Origin: Pancytospora philotis | Lineage: Eukaryota > Microsporidia | Direction of reading: 5' to 3' | Assembly: GCA_023647555.1 (NCBI GenBank) | Contig: JALRLY010000243.1 | Span: 1 to 43,836 of the forward strand | Length of the DNA stretch: 43,836 nt | Shown here: one piece after another, positions 1 through 8,862 of the stretch | Numbering within the stretch: position 1 is the first letter of the stretch | Layout: every line of letters starts with the position of its first letter | Position numbers and translations under genes: made by a program | The notes under the pieces: model-generated | Database searches by the model: none | Told to the model about the DNA's origin: nothing | What the model saw: only the letters and a program-made list of their open reading frames with translations

Positions 1-202
1 GCAGGACCAATCTATGCACACTCGTGTGTACGATGTGGGCTAGAGCCCAGGTGTTTATGCTGGGCCTAAGTGGCCGTTTTTGGAGCATTCCAAGCTCCCT
101 TTTTGAGCCGCTCTGGTCCAGTACTGACGGTACGACCCGAAGGGAGATGCACCCACAAGCTGCACCGACCTGAGCCTCTTTCAATAAACATTTATTATTA
201 TT
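1..202 (+). mobile_element. 3' end of a putative non-LTR retroelement (left copy)
   Basis: Positions 76-202 recur in inverted orientation at 43710-43836 with one visible mismatch. Read on the plus strand the segment ends in AATAAA followed by an ATT-rich tail (about 185-202), as expected for the 3' end of a non-LTR retroelement copy. Bases 2-31 can be read as QDQSMHTRVY, which resembles a stretch found near the C-terminal part of non-LTR reverse transcriptases, but that frame stops soon after, so any coding part is degenerate. A gene (Pcf11-like) ends only 13 bases beyond the tail. The element class is inferred; that the sequence is repeated is seen directly. Confidence 0.55.
76..202 (+). repeat. 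Inverted terminal copy of a 127-bp repeat (left)
   Basis: This is the left member of the inverted pair with 43710-43836. The copies agree over 127 bases except one visible C/T difference. They diverge just inside the ATT-rich tail. The right copy is cut by the window end, whereas the left copy continues outward for 75 more bases, so the true repeat is probably longer. Confidence 0.93.
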
Positions 203-215
203 ACTAGTTTATTTG

Positions 216-1157
216 TTATAAGACGCACTCTCTATGTGCGTACTCCTTCTCACTGATGCGTGCGCCGGACTCGAGCACCCAGTCCTCGACGTCGTCGCGC
301 CACACCTTCTTCAGCTTCTCGCCGCACACGACGCACTTGGGCGCCTCGCGTGCCCACACGAGCACCTCGTTGTCGCCGCACACGCTCAGATTCAGCTTGA
401 TCGGGGCCGCAGTTGTTTTGCTGGTGAAGAACTCGCGCTGCAGCACCGCCTTCTCGTCCAGGGCGCGGGTCTTGCGCCGGTGGTCCTCGATGTGCACGCC
501 GAACACGGCCGTCGCCGCGGCCGAGAAGCGCAGGCCGCACAGCTTGCACTGCAGCGGCTCGAAGAGGTACGAGGGGTCGCGGGGCGTCGCGAGATCGGGC
601 TCCCGGGCGGCGGGTGCTGGCACAAAAATGTGTTTGGAAAAAACAGATCTGGGTGTGTTAGTACAATTTATTCTCTCTGCCTCAGCCGTGCTCTGAGCAG
701 AAGAATTCTTTGTGGGCTCCCTGGCGCTCTTGCGCCCCGCTTGCGTTCTGCTCTCTTTGATGGGCTGGGGGATCTGTGGCTCCTCCTCGGCCGCGGGTGT
801 CTCCTCGAAGCTGCCGATGCCCGGTATGAAAAAGTCGCCGCCTTCCTGCGAGTTGTCGCTGGGGGCAAAAAGCGGCAGGCCGCTGGGGCGCGCCCGCTTA
901 GGCGGCTCGCCGCCCGTCGCTGCCCGCCGTTTGCTGAAGAGCCCCGCGCCCGCGTTGTCGAACTCGCCATCGACGAAGTCCTTGGCCGGATCGTCGGCCG
1001 GCTCGGCATGCGCTCCGAGCTCCTGGAGATCCCCCGACTCGCTGTAGCCGCTGATGCTGATCGTACCGTCGTCCTTCATATCGGATGAGTGCATGTCCCC
1101 CTCGGTGTCTTGCGCGTCCAGCCCGGGATAGTCGCATGTCCTTCCATCCCCCGACAT
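216..1157 (-). CDS. PCF11: Pcf11-like mRNA 3'-end processing factor
   Basis: Protein of 313 aa. The C-terminal 110 residues carry two zinc-binding modules in the Pcf11 arrangement: C204/C207 with H222/H226, and C275/C278 with H308/C311, the second containing the typical CGEKL..VW.DD.EDWVLE stretch. Pcf11 is a cleavage factor IA subunit that couples cleavage and polyadenylation to RNA polymerase II termination in the nucleus. The N-terminal 190 residues are acidic, Pro/Ser/Ala-rich and look disordered. I see no CTD-interacting domain, so the protein is much shorter than yeast Pcf11. The start at 1157 is chosen because AGAATTTTTCGCCC (1161-1174) lies just upstream; an earlier in-frame ATG at 1259 is less likely. 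The gene ends 13 bases from the left retroelement tail. Confidence 0.68.
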   Translation of the reverse strand: MSGDGRTCDYPGLDAQDTEGDMHSSDMKDDGTISISGYSESGDLQELGAHAEPADDPAKDFVDGEFDNAGAGLFSKRRAATGGEPPKRARPSGLPLFAPSDNSQEGGDFFIPGIGSFEETPAAEEEPQIPQPIKESRTQAGRKSAREPTKNSSAQSTAEAERINCTNTPRSVFSKHIFVPAPAAREPDLATPRDPSYLFEPLQCKLCGLRFSAAATAVFGVHIEDHRRKTRALDEKAVLQREFFTSKTTAAPIKLNLSVCGDNEVLVWAREAPKCVVCGEKLKKVWRDDVEDWVLESGARISEKEYAHRECVL

Positions 1158-1510
1158 TCTGGGCGAAAAATTCTGTCCATAAAAGCCTGGGGCTGTGGGC
1201 ACCAACGACAAGCAGAATGGGCGGTTCGAGAGCATCGGCGATTGTGTGTGCATGCGCAAGCTTATTTGTAATACTAAGTTGCTGGCTTTATGCTCATTCT
1301 AGTGCGAGTTTTCTTAAATGCACAAATCGACGCAGTAAATCAGTTACTTTCATATCTACTTGCACAAACAACCGTTAATCATAAAAAGCGGTAAATTTAA
1401 TAGCTAATACTTTATTATAGAAACCTATCCGACATCTATCCAGATTTTTCCATGCACAGCGGTTATACACGGCCACGCGGCGCACAACAGCCGCTGAGGG
1501 CCGCATCTGC
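1158..1510. other. Intergenic region between two minus-strand genes
   Basis: It holds the AATTTTTCGCCC start signal of the Pcf11-like gene at its left edge. The rest, especially 1260-1440, is AT-rich and would contain the 3' end of the next minus-strand gene. No RNA gene or further convincing ORF is seen. Confidence 0.5.
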
Positions 1511-2503
1511 TCAGCGCTCCCGCTTATTGAGGAAATTCTCCATCTTCTTTGCCAGCATCCTATTGAAGTGCCTTTTGTCGTAGAAGTCTATCATGTAGGA
1601 AATCTCTGTGTCGGCATCGGAGGAGTTGTCCATCGTCGAGTACCCGTCGTTGAACGGGGAGGCATAGCTGCTCGCTTCCTCGATATCAGCGCTTCCTTTC
1701 TTCCTGGTGCCGCTGTCGTCCACGATGGCATGCGTGGCCTCCTCGTCGTCCTGGAAGTACTGCGAAATCCTGCCCAGCCGGGAGTCCAAGTCGTCGTAGA
1801 AGCTGCTCGTGCTGTTTTCCGCCGCCGCGGGCTTCTCCTCCTCCATCGACGAGTAGGTGTCGTCTCTCGCGCGCAGCACGGAGCGCGTCAGCCGCTTGTT
1901 TTCCGTCGAGAGCTGGCTGAGCGATGTATTGGCGTGCTTAGAGACCGATGCGCTGCGCAGCGACTCGACGGACTCCTGTTTGATATCAGTTTCTGCGACA
2001 AGCGGGCGGCTCGCCGAGTGGCTGCTCTTGCTCTTGCGCTTGCTACTCTTCTCCTTGGCCGCCGGCGTCTCCGGCACAGGAGCGGCTTCAGATTTATGGC
2101 GCGATGACTTGCGCTTCTCCTCCTTGCCCTTCGTATCGGCCTCCTTGCTCTTCTTCTCAGTCTCTTTGCTCTTCTTCTTTGTCTTTCTGACCGGCGCCGG
2201 CGCCTCCTCGCTGCTTTCTGTTTCAGAGTGCTGGCGGCGCGTCGCCTCGTCCACTTCAGCAGCGCTCCCGCGCTTCTTCTTCTCCAAGCGCGAGCTGCTC
2301 TTGCCGCGGCGCTCGCGCTTGGACCGCTTGCTCGACTCTCTGGGCTGCTCTTCGTCCTTGTTCGGCTTGGACAGCAGCGAGGCGGTGCTGACCTCGCTGA
2401 CGAGCGCCGTGTCGTCCGTCTGCAGCCGGCGCACCGACTTCGGCTTCGCGCCGCAGCAGAACGCCTTTTTGAACGAACTGCACAGCCATCCTGCCTCCGC
2501 CAT
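1511..2503 (-). CDS. Lysine/serine-rich low-complexity protein, unrecognised
   Basis: Protein of 330 aa with no family I recognise. Residues 1-25 are distinctive, with three cysteines (WLCSSFKKAFCCG). Roughly residues 55-180 are a long low-complexity tract of Lys, Ser, Glu and Arg with repeated KKSKE/SKR-type runs. The C-terminal third is acidic and Ser/Asp-rich and ends in a basic helix-like segment (YDKRHFNRMLAKKMENFL). The composition suggests a nuclear or nucleic-acid-binding protein, but that is inference. The start at 2503 is preferred over the longer frame because it follows a TTTTAAAG stretch and a CCC, and because the upstream extension looks non-coding. A CCAAT box (2578-2586) lies 75 bases upstream. 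Confidence 0.6.
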   Translation of the reverse strand: MAEAGWLCSSFKKAFCCGAKPKSVRRLQTDDTALVSEVSTASLLSKPNKDEEQPRESSKRSKRERRGKSSSRLEKKKRGSAAEVDEATRRQHSETESSEEAPAPVRKTKKKSKETEKKSKEADTKGKEEKRKSSRHKSEAAPVPETPAAKEKSSKRKSKSSHSASRPLVAETDIKQESVESLRSASVSKHANTSLSQLSTENKRLTRSVLRARDDTYSSMEEEKPAAAENSTSSFYDDLDSRLGRISQYFQDDEEATHAIVDDSGTRKKGSADIEEASSYASPFNDGYSTMDNSSDADTEISYMIDFYDKRHFNRMLAKKMENFLNKRER

Positions 2504-2904
2504 TCGCGGCGGGTCTCCGGCTGCTTTAAAAGCCGCGATCCAATAGGACCGGCCTATGGGCGCACCGGTTGCAAAGCGACCAATCATCAAAAAGGGGAGG
2601 GGCGATGCGGTCAGAGCGGCGATAATCAGACAGTTGGCACATGTATGGGCCGATGTGTTCGATCTACATAGGGTTGATACCTAGCCGAGCGGGCTTAATA
2701 GCGCTGCAGACAGCCATCCTTTCAGACTAACCTTTTATCGTTAACTAAAAGGAAACAGCATTAAGCTGAGCACTATACTGGTCTGTACGCCAGTAATACT
2801 ACGCAAACTGCATCTCGTCCATCTCCATTTAGCACAGTTTTATCGTTCACTGGCACCGGCCGGGCTTGTACAGCAGGCGTTACACACCAGCCAAAAATTT
2901 CCCC
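2504..2904. other. Divergent intergenic region
   Basis: This 400-base gap separates divergently transcribed genes. It contains a CCAAT box at 2578-2586 and, at its right edge, the AAAAATTTCCCC start signal (2893-2904) of the propeller gene. No tRNA or other RNA gene is recognised. Confidence 0.5.
2893..2904 (+). promoter_or_regulatory. AAATTT/CCCC start signal
   Basis: AAAAATTTCCCC directly abuts the ATG at 2905. The same composite box precedes many starts in this window, which supports the shorter start of this gene. Confidence 0.6.
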
Positions 2905-4173
2905 ATGTTTGAGATTTCCTTTGCGGAGCACTCGATACCGAGCGTTGCGCTTGCAGCCATCGTCGGCACGAGCATTTTCTATGTGCACGACGGCGCCCTC
3001 TGTGTCTACCACGTAGACAGCCGCGAGTCCAAGGCCATCGCGCCCGCACCTGGCGCCCAGCAGATCTTCGCTGTCGGTAGAGTGGTCTGCGTGGTCGCGG
3101 GGAGCACGATGCGCCGCTTCCGGTCCACGCTGCAGGGTGCGATGCAGCTCGAAGACGCCATCCTGTCCGGGACGCCGACTGCGGCGCGGGCCTTTGCGGA
3201 CGGAGCCGTTCTGCTGTACGACGGCTACCTGGAGCTCTGCCGCGGGGAGGGCGCCTGCAAGAAGCTGGACTACAGCGCCGCGCTGGGCAGGGGAACGGTG
3301 GTCGATGTGCAGATCGCCGGGGAGTACAGCTATTTGCTGAGCAGCAGCGGCAAGCTGTACCGCTGCAAGAACATCTTCAGCACGGAGGCGATCAGCGTGT
3401 TGCGCGAGATGACCGTCATGCCGGCAGGCAGCAGCAGCGTCTTCAAAAGCTTCACCATAGTCGATAGCTCTTTGTTTGCGTGCAGCGACGACACGGTCCA
3501 TTGCTTCAGGATCCACGCGCTGTCGCTCGTTTTGAGCTACACGCTGAAGGGCAGCGGCCGCCTGTTCGGCAATCTGCTCTGCGGCGAGGAGGTGGTGGAG
3601 CTGGGCAATGCGCCCTACAAGTGCCTGCCGGACAGACTGTACGGCTACAGCGACGGGGTAGGCCTTGCTGCCGGCCGCGTGTACTTCTTCAGCAAGCCCA
3701 GTGCCATACCGCCCAGCACGCCGAGCAACGACGCGTTCACGCCGCTGCCTGTCACAGAGGTCACTGTAAATCCCAACGACATCCCGGCCCCGAGCTACAT
3801 CACCGACGCGGCCGTGCTCGCGAGCTACAAGGAGCTGCTCGCGCGCATCAAGCAGCACAGCGTGGTCGCTGCCAATGTCAGCCGGCTGAGCGACAGCTTC
3901 GCGCCGCGCGTCAGCGAGGTGCTGGAGCACAAGAGCAGGATAGACGCGGAGGTGCGCGGCATGACGGAGCGCATCGAGGGCTTCCGCGCGAGGATGGCGA
4001 GTATTCTTGACAGGGCGCGGCGCGCCATGCCCAGGGAGGATGTGCTGGCCTTCGACCGCAACCTGGGCACGCTCAGGGAGATGCTCGATGCGTTCGAGCT
4101 GGGCGACATCAAGGAGGCAAAGCGCCGCCTGCAGGCCCAGAACACAGTCCTGAAGAGTAAAATTATAAAGTAA
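2905..4173 (+). CDS. Beta-propeller plus coiled-coil protein, possible nucleoporin Nup82/Nup88
   Basis: Protein of 422 aa. Residues 1 to about 285 are rich in short beta-strand patterns with repeated glycine turns, like a diverged WD/beta-propeller. Residues about 300-420 are charged and helical with heptad-like spacing, a coiled coil. This order matches Nup82/Nup88, the nuclear-pore component that anchors the cytoplasmic mRNA-export platform, but no diagnostic motif is visible, so another propeller/coiled-coil protein is possible. The start is taken at 2905 because AAAAATTTCCCC ends exactly at the ATG; the longer frame upstream has no such signal. GLE1, a partner of that platform, is at 37715-38494. 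Confidence 0.6.
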   Translation: MFEISFAEHSIPSVALAAIVGTSIFYVHDGALCVYHVDSRESKAIAPAPGAQQIFAVGRVVCVVAGSTMRRFRSTLQGAMQLEDAILSGTPTAARAFADGAVLLYDGYLELCRGEGACKKLDYSAALGRGTVVDVQIAGEYSYLLSSSGKLYRCKNIFSTEAISVLREMTVMPAGSSSVFKSFTIVDSSLFACSDDTVHCFRIHALSLVLSYTLKGSGRLFGNLLCGEEVVELGNAPYKCLPDRLYGYSDGVGLAAGRVYFFSKPSAIPPSTPSNDAFTPLPVTEVTVNPNDIPAPSYITDAAVLASYKELLARIKQHSVVAANVSRLSDSFAPRVSEVLEHKSRIDAEVRGMTERIEGFRARMASILDRARRAMPREDVLAFDRNLGTLREMLDAFELGDIKEAKRRLQAQNTVLKSKIIK

Positions 4174-4302
4174 ATGAGGAGATTCTGTGCGTTCAGTAAA
4201 TTTACTATTCATGGCATTATTTAAGAATATACTGCATTTTTGATTGCTTATAATCAATTTTCCGTTTGTTACCGTTTGCTATAGCATCGCACATAATCAA
4301 TG

Positions 4303-4316
4303 AAAAATTTTACTCC
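4303..4316 (+). promoter_or_regulatory. AAATTTT start signal
   Basis: AAAAATTTTACTCC ends at the ATG of the secreted two-repeat protein and selects the start that leaves a clean signal peptide. Confidence 0.6.
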
Positions 4317-6263
4317 ATGTTGGTGCCGGTTACACTTTCAAGCTTGCTGTGCGTTGCGCAGTTTGCGGGCGCCGCTAGCAACGTTGAAGAGTCCAGTTGC
4401 GCTGGACAGTGCGAGCGCGCCGACGGAAGCGATGGATCTTCCGCGGATGCCGATGCTCAAAGCGCTCTTGGATGCCCGGATGATATTTTTGCGATCGAGC
4501 AGCAGTACGCAGCGCTGGTGTGGCTAATGCATAATAGCATGTTCCAGCAGAGTAGTGTTCTTTGTGAATGGCAGGTGCGCTACAAAGAGTTAGCCGAGAA
4601 AGCACTTTTGGTTCGTCTGTGGAAGGTGTACGTCCCCACAACGGAGTTTATTAAGATGCACGACGAAGATGTCTCGCAGTACGTCAGAACAATACGCGAG
4701 CGGGACTATGTGTGGACCACGGCGTACAGAAACACGGAGGTGAGAGAGCAGTACTTCGCGTTCGTCCGCGATTTTATGGACGGCTTTTCTAAGATCTGTG
4801 CTAGCCTGCAGCGCCACTACCCGTCCGAAAGCGGCAGCCCCGTCTTTGCATTTGCTAAGCCGGACGTAGCGGACTTTGCGCGCTGCCACTCCTCGGACTT
4901 CGCAGAGCTCACTGGCTCGCTCCTGAGCTATTTTGAGGAGCGCATTGAGGCATTTGCTGCTTTGCGCGAACTCCACAGTGGCAACCCACGCGAGCAAAAC
5001 GATCTGCTCGCGCGGATCGGCTTTATCGGCACGGGGAGTAAGAGTCTGCTGGGGTGCTTCAGGGCCTGCTCCGATGCGTTCCTGGCTATACACGACTCGA
5101 TTTACGACCTGTACATTGCCAGGGATAAGATTATCGCGGATTACGCCGATAAATGCTGTGAGAAGTACGAAAACAGGAGCCAGTACGAATGCAAGATCGA
5201 TGTTGCCGCTAAAATAGCACTTCTGGGAGATGTGCTCAGCGAGTACTACGAGAAAGCCGACAAAGCTCTGGATCAGGCAGCCTCCCTGTGCACTGTGCTT
5301 ACAGTCGCAGCCCCCACGTGGAGAAAAAAATTGCCCAGAAAATCCAACAAAACAGCCGAAGAAACCTTGAGTGCGGCAGTGCTGCCGCTTGAGATGTCCG
5401 CTTCTGAAAAAGCCGTACAGAGGGAGACAACCATGGCCAAGTCCTACTTCCAGGATGTGGTGCAGATGATCTACCACCATTCGCAGCATCTCCTCAAGAG
5501 CACCGACGATTGGGAGGCCATGTACCTGGGACTGGCCGATGCCGGCTGCGGCGTATTCACGGGCAGCGAGCACGCAGATCGCCTCGGCGAGCCGGCGGGC
5601 TTCCACAGCAACCTGGAGATGTTCTTCGAAAGGGACTACATTGGAACGGGGATCCAGCAGCGGCATTACAAGCCCTTCTGCAACGGAACCCTCGTGATGT
5701 TTAGCGAGCTTTGCCGGCACGTGCTGCGGGCGTTCGGCCTGGACTGCAAGGTGTTTCTGGCTGAAAACGGCGCCGCGCCCAATCCTTCGAAGTTCCCTCT
5801 TGCTCACTTTCCTCGCGCAGCGCTGGAACACGTTGAAAAGTGCATGGGCGAGCTCGAGGAAAAAGTGGGGGCGCGCGAGCTGCTGCTCAGCGATGGGAGC
5901 GTGTTCCGTCTCGACAGCGTTGGGCTGGACAAATCCGCTGAAAACAACAACCTGCTGGCGATCATCGATGCCTACCTAAAAGCGCTGAAATCGTTCCACG
6001 ACTGCTTTGAGACCCTTCAGAGCGGCAGAGAAGCGATCAAGGCCGAGTACGAAGAGTCTTGTGCCAAGTTTGCGCGCGACTGCCCGGGGAAGCCGCTCGA
6101 CGTCCATGCGAGGATCAAAATTGTCACTGGAATCGTCACAAAGTTTTTCCACGGTCCGCGGGACGCGATCAGACGCGCGTGCCGTCTGTCCGACGATATG
6201 ATGGAGAGAAACAGCTTCTCCAGAGATCAAATCGCCCGCACGCTGCCGCTTCACGCTGAATAA
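4317..6263 (+). CDS. Large secreted protein with two diverged tandem repeats
   Basis: Protein of 648 aa, unrecognised. Residues 1-20 form a signal peptide (hydrophobic core, then AGAAS), so it is probably exported. The mature part is helical and contains an internal duplication with a period of about 300-310 residues. ERDYVWT (128-134) matches ERDYIGT (438-444), and ARDKIIADY...C (from 268) matches GREAIKAEY...C (from 570), each followed by a [LI]DV.A[KR]I motif. The start at 4317 follows AAAAATTTTACTCC (4303-4316). The gene ends with CTGAATAAATGG, so an AATAAA overlaps the stop codon. Codon use is less GC-rich than in neighbouring conserved genes. The function is unknown; a role at the host interface is only inferred from export and lineage specificity. 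Confidence 0.78.
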   Translation: MLVPVTLSSLLCVAQFAGAASNVEESSCAGQCERADGSDGSSADADAQSALGCPDDIFAIEQQYAALVWLMHNSMFQQSSVLCEWQVRYKELAEKALLVRLWKVYVPTTEFIKMHDEDVSQYVRTIRERDYVWTTAYRNTEVREQYFAFVRDFMDGFSKICASLQRHYPSESGSPVFAFAKPDVADFARCHSSDFAELTGSLLSYFEERIEAFAALRELHSGNPREQNDLLARIGFIGTGSKSLLGCFRACSDAFLAIHDSIYDLYIARDKIIADYADKCCEKYENRSQYECKIDVAAKIALLGDVLSEYYEKADKALDQAASLCTVLTVAAPTWRKKLPRKSNKTAEETLSAAVLPLEMSASEKAVQRETTMAKSYFQDVVQMIYHHSQHLLKSTDDWEAMYLGLADAGCGVFTGSEHADRLGEPAGFHSNLEMFFERDYIGTGIQQRHYKPFCNGTLVMFSELCRHVLRAFGLDCKVFLAENGAAPNPSKFPLAHFPRAALEHVEKCMGELEEKVGARELLLSDGSVFRLDSVGLDKSAENNNLLAIIDAYLKALKSFHDCFETLQSGREAIKAEYEESCAKFARDCPGKPLDVHARIKIVTGIVTKFFHGPRDAIRRACRLSDDMMERNSFSRDQIARTLPLHAE

Positions 6264-6509
6264 ATGGAGTTCTAATCGTTTGTCTTTTTACGTAATAGCA
6301 CGCACCACGCAGCATCCACTGCAGCGTCTGTTGCGCGGCGCACGCGCTAGAGTCAAAATAGGGCGCTACCGGACGCAAAAATCGAAAAGGGGCCCGCAAA
6401 TCAGCAACCTGTTGCTATAATACGGTAACAGCCACGAACGCCCGCTCCCGCGCGCCCCACGGGCCGCCCAACGGTTTCAGAACTGGCAGCAAGATTTTTA
6501 GCCCATTCG

Positions 6510-8639
6510 ATGCGGTCCGACAGCTCTGCTGCAGAAATTGAGGGGGCATGCGAAATGTGCGGGAAGGCCGCGCCGCGGATAAAGTGCGGCGAGTGCGGCG
6601 AGCATCTGTGCAACGACACCAGCAACGGGATCTCGCACGCGGTGTACCACCTCGTGAAGCGGCAGCACCGGAGCATCCTGCTCGACGGGTGCGCGGCCAA
6701 GTGCGCGGAGTGCGGCGAGGGCAACGTGTTCCGGCTCGTGCACGCGGTGGACCGCGCGCGCGGCGGCGACGCCTTCTACTGCTCGGCCTGCCGCGACTCT
6801 CCAACGATCATCAGCAACAAAATTTTTGTAATTTTGGACTCTGCTGTCTCTGCTGCGAAGCTCGACCGGGGCGCTGAGGCGGGCGAGCGCGGGCTGCCCA
6901 AGATGCGGCTGCGCTTCGACGCGCAGTCGTACGTGGACACGTTCATACCGCTGGTGACGGCCGAGAGCATGAAGGAGAAGGAGATCAAGGAGTCGATGCG
7001 GCAGGAGAACGTGACGCTGCGCTTTGCCGACCGCTTCTGCTTCTTTTACTTCCGGCGGCTCAACAACGATCTGAAGATCAACATTGGCGACGAGATACGT
7101 TTCAGCCACAAGTCCGGCGCGTCCTTCAGCGGGTTCATCAGCGACGACCAGTTTTCCGAGGAGCTGCGCGTTGAGATCGATGCGCGCTCTGTGCGTGGCG
7201 ATGGCGGCGCCGGGATCGGCGGCCTGCCGCACACCGGATACGTGGTGGAGTACGTGTGGCGCGCCGTCTGCTACGAGCGGATGTGCTGGGCGCTGAAGAA
7301 GCTCGCGCGCGACAAGAAGAAGAGCGAGATTTTCAGCTACATTCTGCGCGGCCGCAAGGAGAAGGCCGGGGAGATCGACATTCTCTCGCCGCCTGGCTTT
7401 TACGCGCTGAACGAGTCGCAGGAGGTTGCTGTCAAGGCTGCGCTGACCCGCACGCTCACGCTCATCCAGGGCCCGCCCGGGACCGGCAAGACGATGGTTT
7501 CTTCTGTGATTGTGTACAACGTTGTGCGGCTGCTGAAGAAGAAGGTGCTTGTTGTGGCGCCGTCGAACACCGCCGTGGACCAGCTGGCGCTCAAGATCAA
7601 CAGCGCTGGTCTGAAGGTGCTGCGGATCATGTCGCGGCGGCGCGAGACGAGTACGAACGAGACGGACTTTCTGTCTCTGCACACGCTGCTCAAGGAGTTC
7701 GATGATACCGATGCTGCGAAGCACGAGCTGATCAGATCGGCCGAGGTTGTGTGCTGCACGTGTGTCACCGCCGGTCAGAAGCTCTTCAACCGCTACAACT
7801 TCCCGTTCGTGCTGATCGATGAGGCTGTGCAGTCCACCGAGCCGCTCTCGCTCATTCCGTGCGTTTACGGCGCTACGAATCTTGTGCTCGTTGGCGACCA
7901 CAAACAGCTCGGGCCCACGATCCTTAACAAGGAGGTGGTGCGCGCCGGCTACAAGCAGAGCCTCTTTGAGCGGCTGCTGCGCATCGGCGTATCGCCGTAC
8001 ATGCTCTCCGTGCAGTACCGCATGCATCCTGACCTTTGCCAGTTCCCCTCTGAGTACTTCTACGGTGGGCTGCTCAAAACGGGCATGTCTCCGAACCGCT
8101 GCCTCAATTTCCCGAGCAATTTCTTCTACGTGTCCAACGGCAAGGAGGAGATCAGCCAGAGCGGCACTTCCTTCATCAACAGGGCCGAGGCCGTGCTGGT
8201 GGAGAACATCATCAGGTACCTCTTTAAGAACGGTGTGCTGGAGCAGCAGATCGGTGTCATCACCCCGTACGAGGGCCAGCGCTCCTACATCCTTTCCAAG
8301 ATATTCGCGAACGAGCCGGGTAACCTCGAGATCTCCAACGTGGACGGCTTCCAGGGCCGCGAGAAGGACTTCATCATTGTCAGTCTCGTGCGCAGCAACA
8401 CCTACCAGGGCATCGGGTTCGTGGCCGACAAGCGCAGGATGAACGTTGCGCTGACGCGCGCCAAGCACGGGCTTGCGATCGTGGGCAACCCGTTCACACT
8501 CTACAAGAACGAGATGTGGGCGAATCTGCTCGACTGGTACGATGCGCGCGGCTCGATCTTCGAGGGACCGGTCGGTGCGCTCAAGAAGATGAATCTCAAG
8601 TCGTTCGATATGAAGTCGCTGGTGGATGCGGTGCAGTGA
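6510..8639 (+). CDS. UPF1: UPF1 RNA helicase (nonsense-mediated decay)
   Basis: Protein of 709 aa. The N-terminus carries the Cys/His-rich zinc region typical of UPF1 (first pair C14/C17, then CGECGEHLC and a string of His residues). The superfamily 1 helicase core follows: Walker A GPPGTGKT at 321-328, Walker B DEAVQ from D437, VQYRMHP, and late motifs VDGFQGREKD and ALTRAKHG. UPF1 is an ATP-dependent 5'-3' RNA helicase that triggers decay of mRNAs with premature stops. It is shorter than yeast Upf1 (971 aa), mainly at the ends. The start at 6510 is supported by AAGATTTTTAGCCC at 6491-6504. Third positions are strongly G/C. Confidence 0.93.
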   Translation: MRSDSSAAEIEGACEMCGKAAPRIKCGECGEHLCNDTSNGISHAVYHLVKRQHRSILLDGCAAKCAECGEGNVFRLVHAVDRARGGDAFYCSACRDSPTIISNKIFVILDSAVSAAKLDRGAEAGERGLPKMRLRFDAQSYVDTFIPLVTAESMKEKEIKESMRQENVTLRFADRFCFFYFRRLNNDLKINIGDEIRFSHKSGASFSGFISDDQFSEELRVEIDARSVRGDGGAGIGGLPHTGYVVEYVWRAVCYERMCWALKKLARDKKKSEIFSYILRGRKEKAGEIDILSPPGFYALNESQEVAVKAALTRTLTLIQGPPGTGKTMVSSVIVYNVVRLLKKKVLVVAPSNTAVDQLALKINSAGLKVLRIMSRRRETSTNETDFLSLHTLLKEFDDTDAAKHELIRSAEVVCCTCVTAGQKLFNRYNFPFVLIDEAVQSTEPLSLIPCVYGATNLVLVGDHKQLGPTILNKEVVRAGYKQSLFERLLRIGVSPYMLSVQYRMHPDLCQFPSEYFYGGLLKTGMSPNRCLNFPSNFFYVSNGKEEISQSGTSFINRAEAVLVENIIRYLFKNGVLEQQIGVITPYEGQRSYILSKIFANEPGNLEISNVDGFQGREKDFIIVSLVRSNTYQGIGFVADKRRMNVALTRAKHGLAIVGNPFTLYKNEMWANLLDWYDARGSIFEGPVGALKKMNLKSFDMKSLVDAVQ

Positions 8640-8862
8640 GCTGTGCTTGTTAGCCAAACTAAATAGGATTTATTCATTATTTTCAGTACCATTTTTAGTG
8701 CTATGTTAAAATCGATTATGATGGGGTGATTATTGCAATCCAACCTGAACGATTATAAAAATACTCTTCAGGGCTTATCAATAAATACAGCACCATTAAT
8801 AGCTTAGTATTATGCACTATCATTGCTTGTAAACAGTTTATTAGTTGGACTCCTACAATAAT

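Noticed and set aside
1..206. Minus-strand frame open through the left repeat to the window edge
   Set aside because: It has no ATG, it runs through what looks like a 3' UTR and tail, and openness over about 200 bases can be chance.
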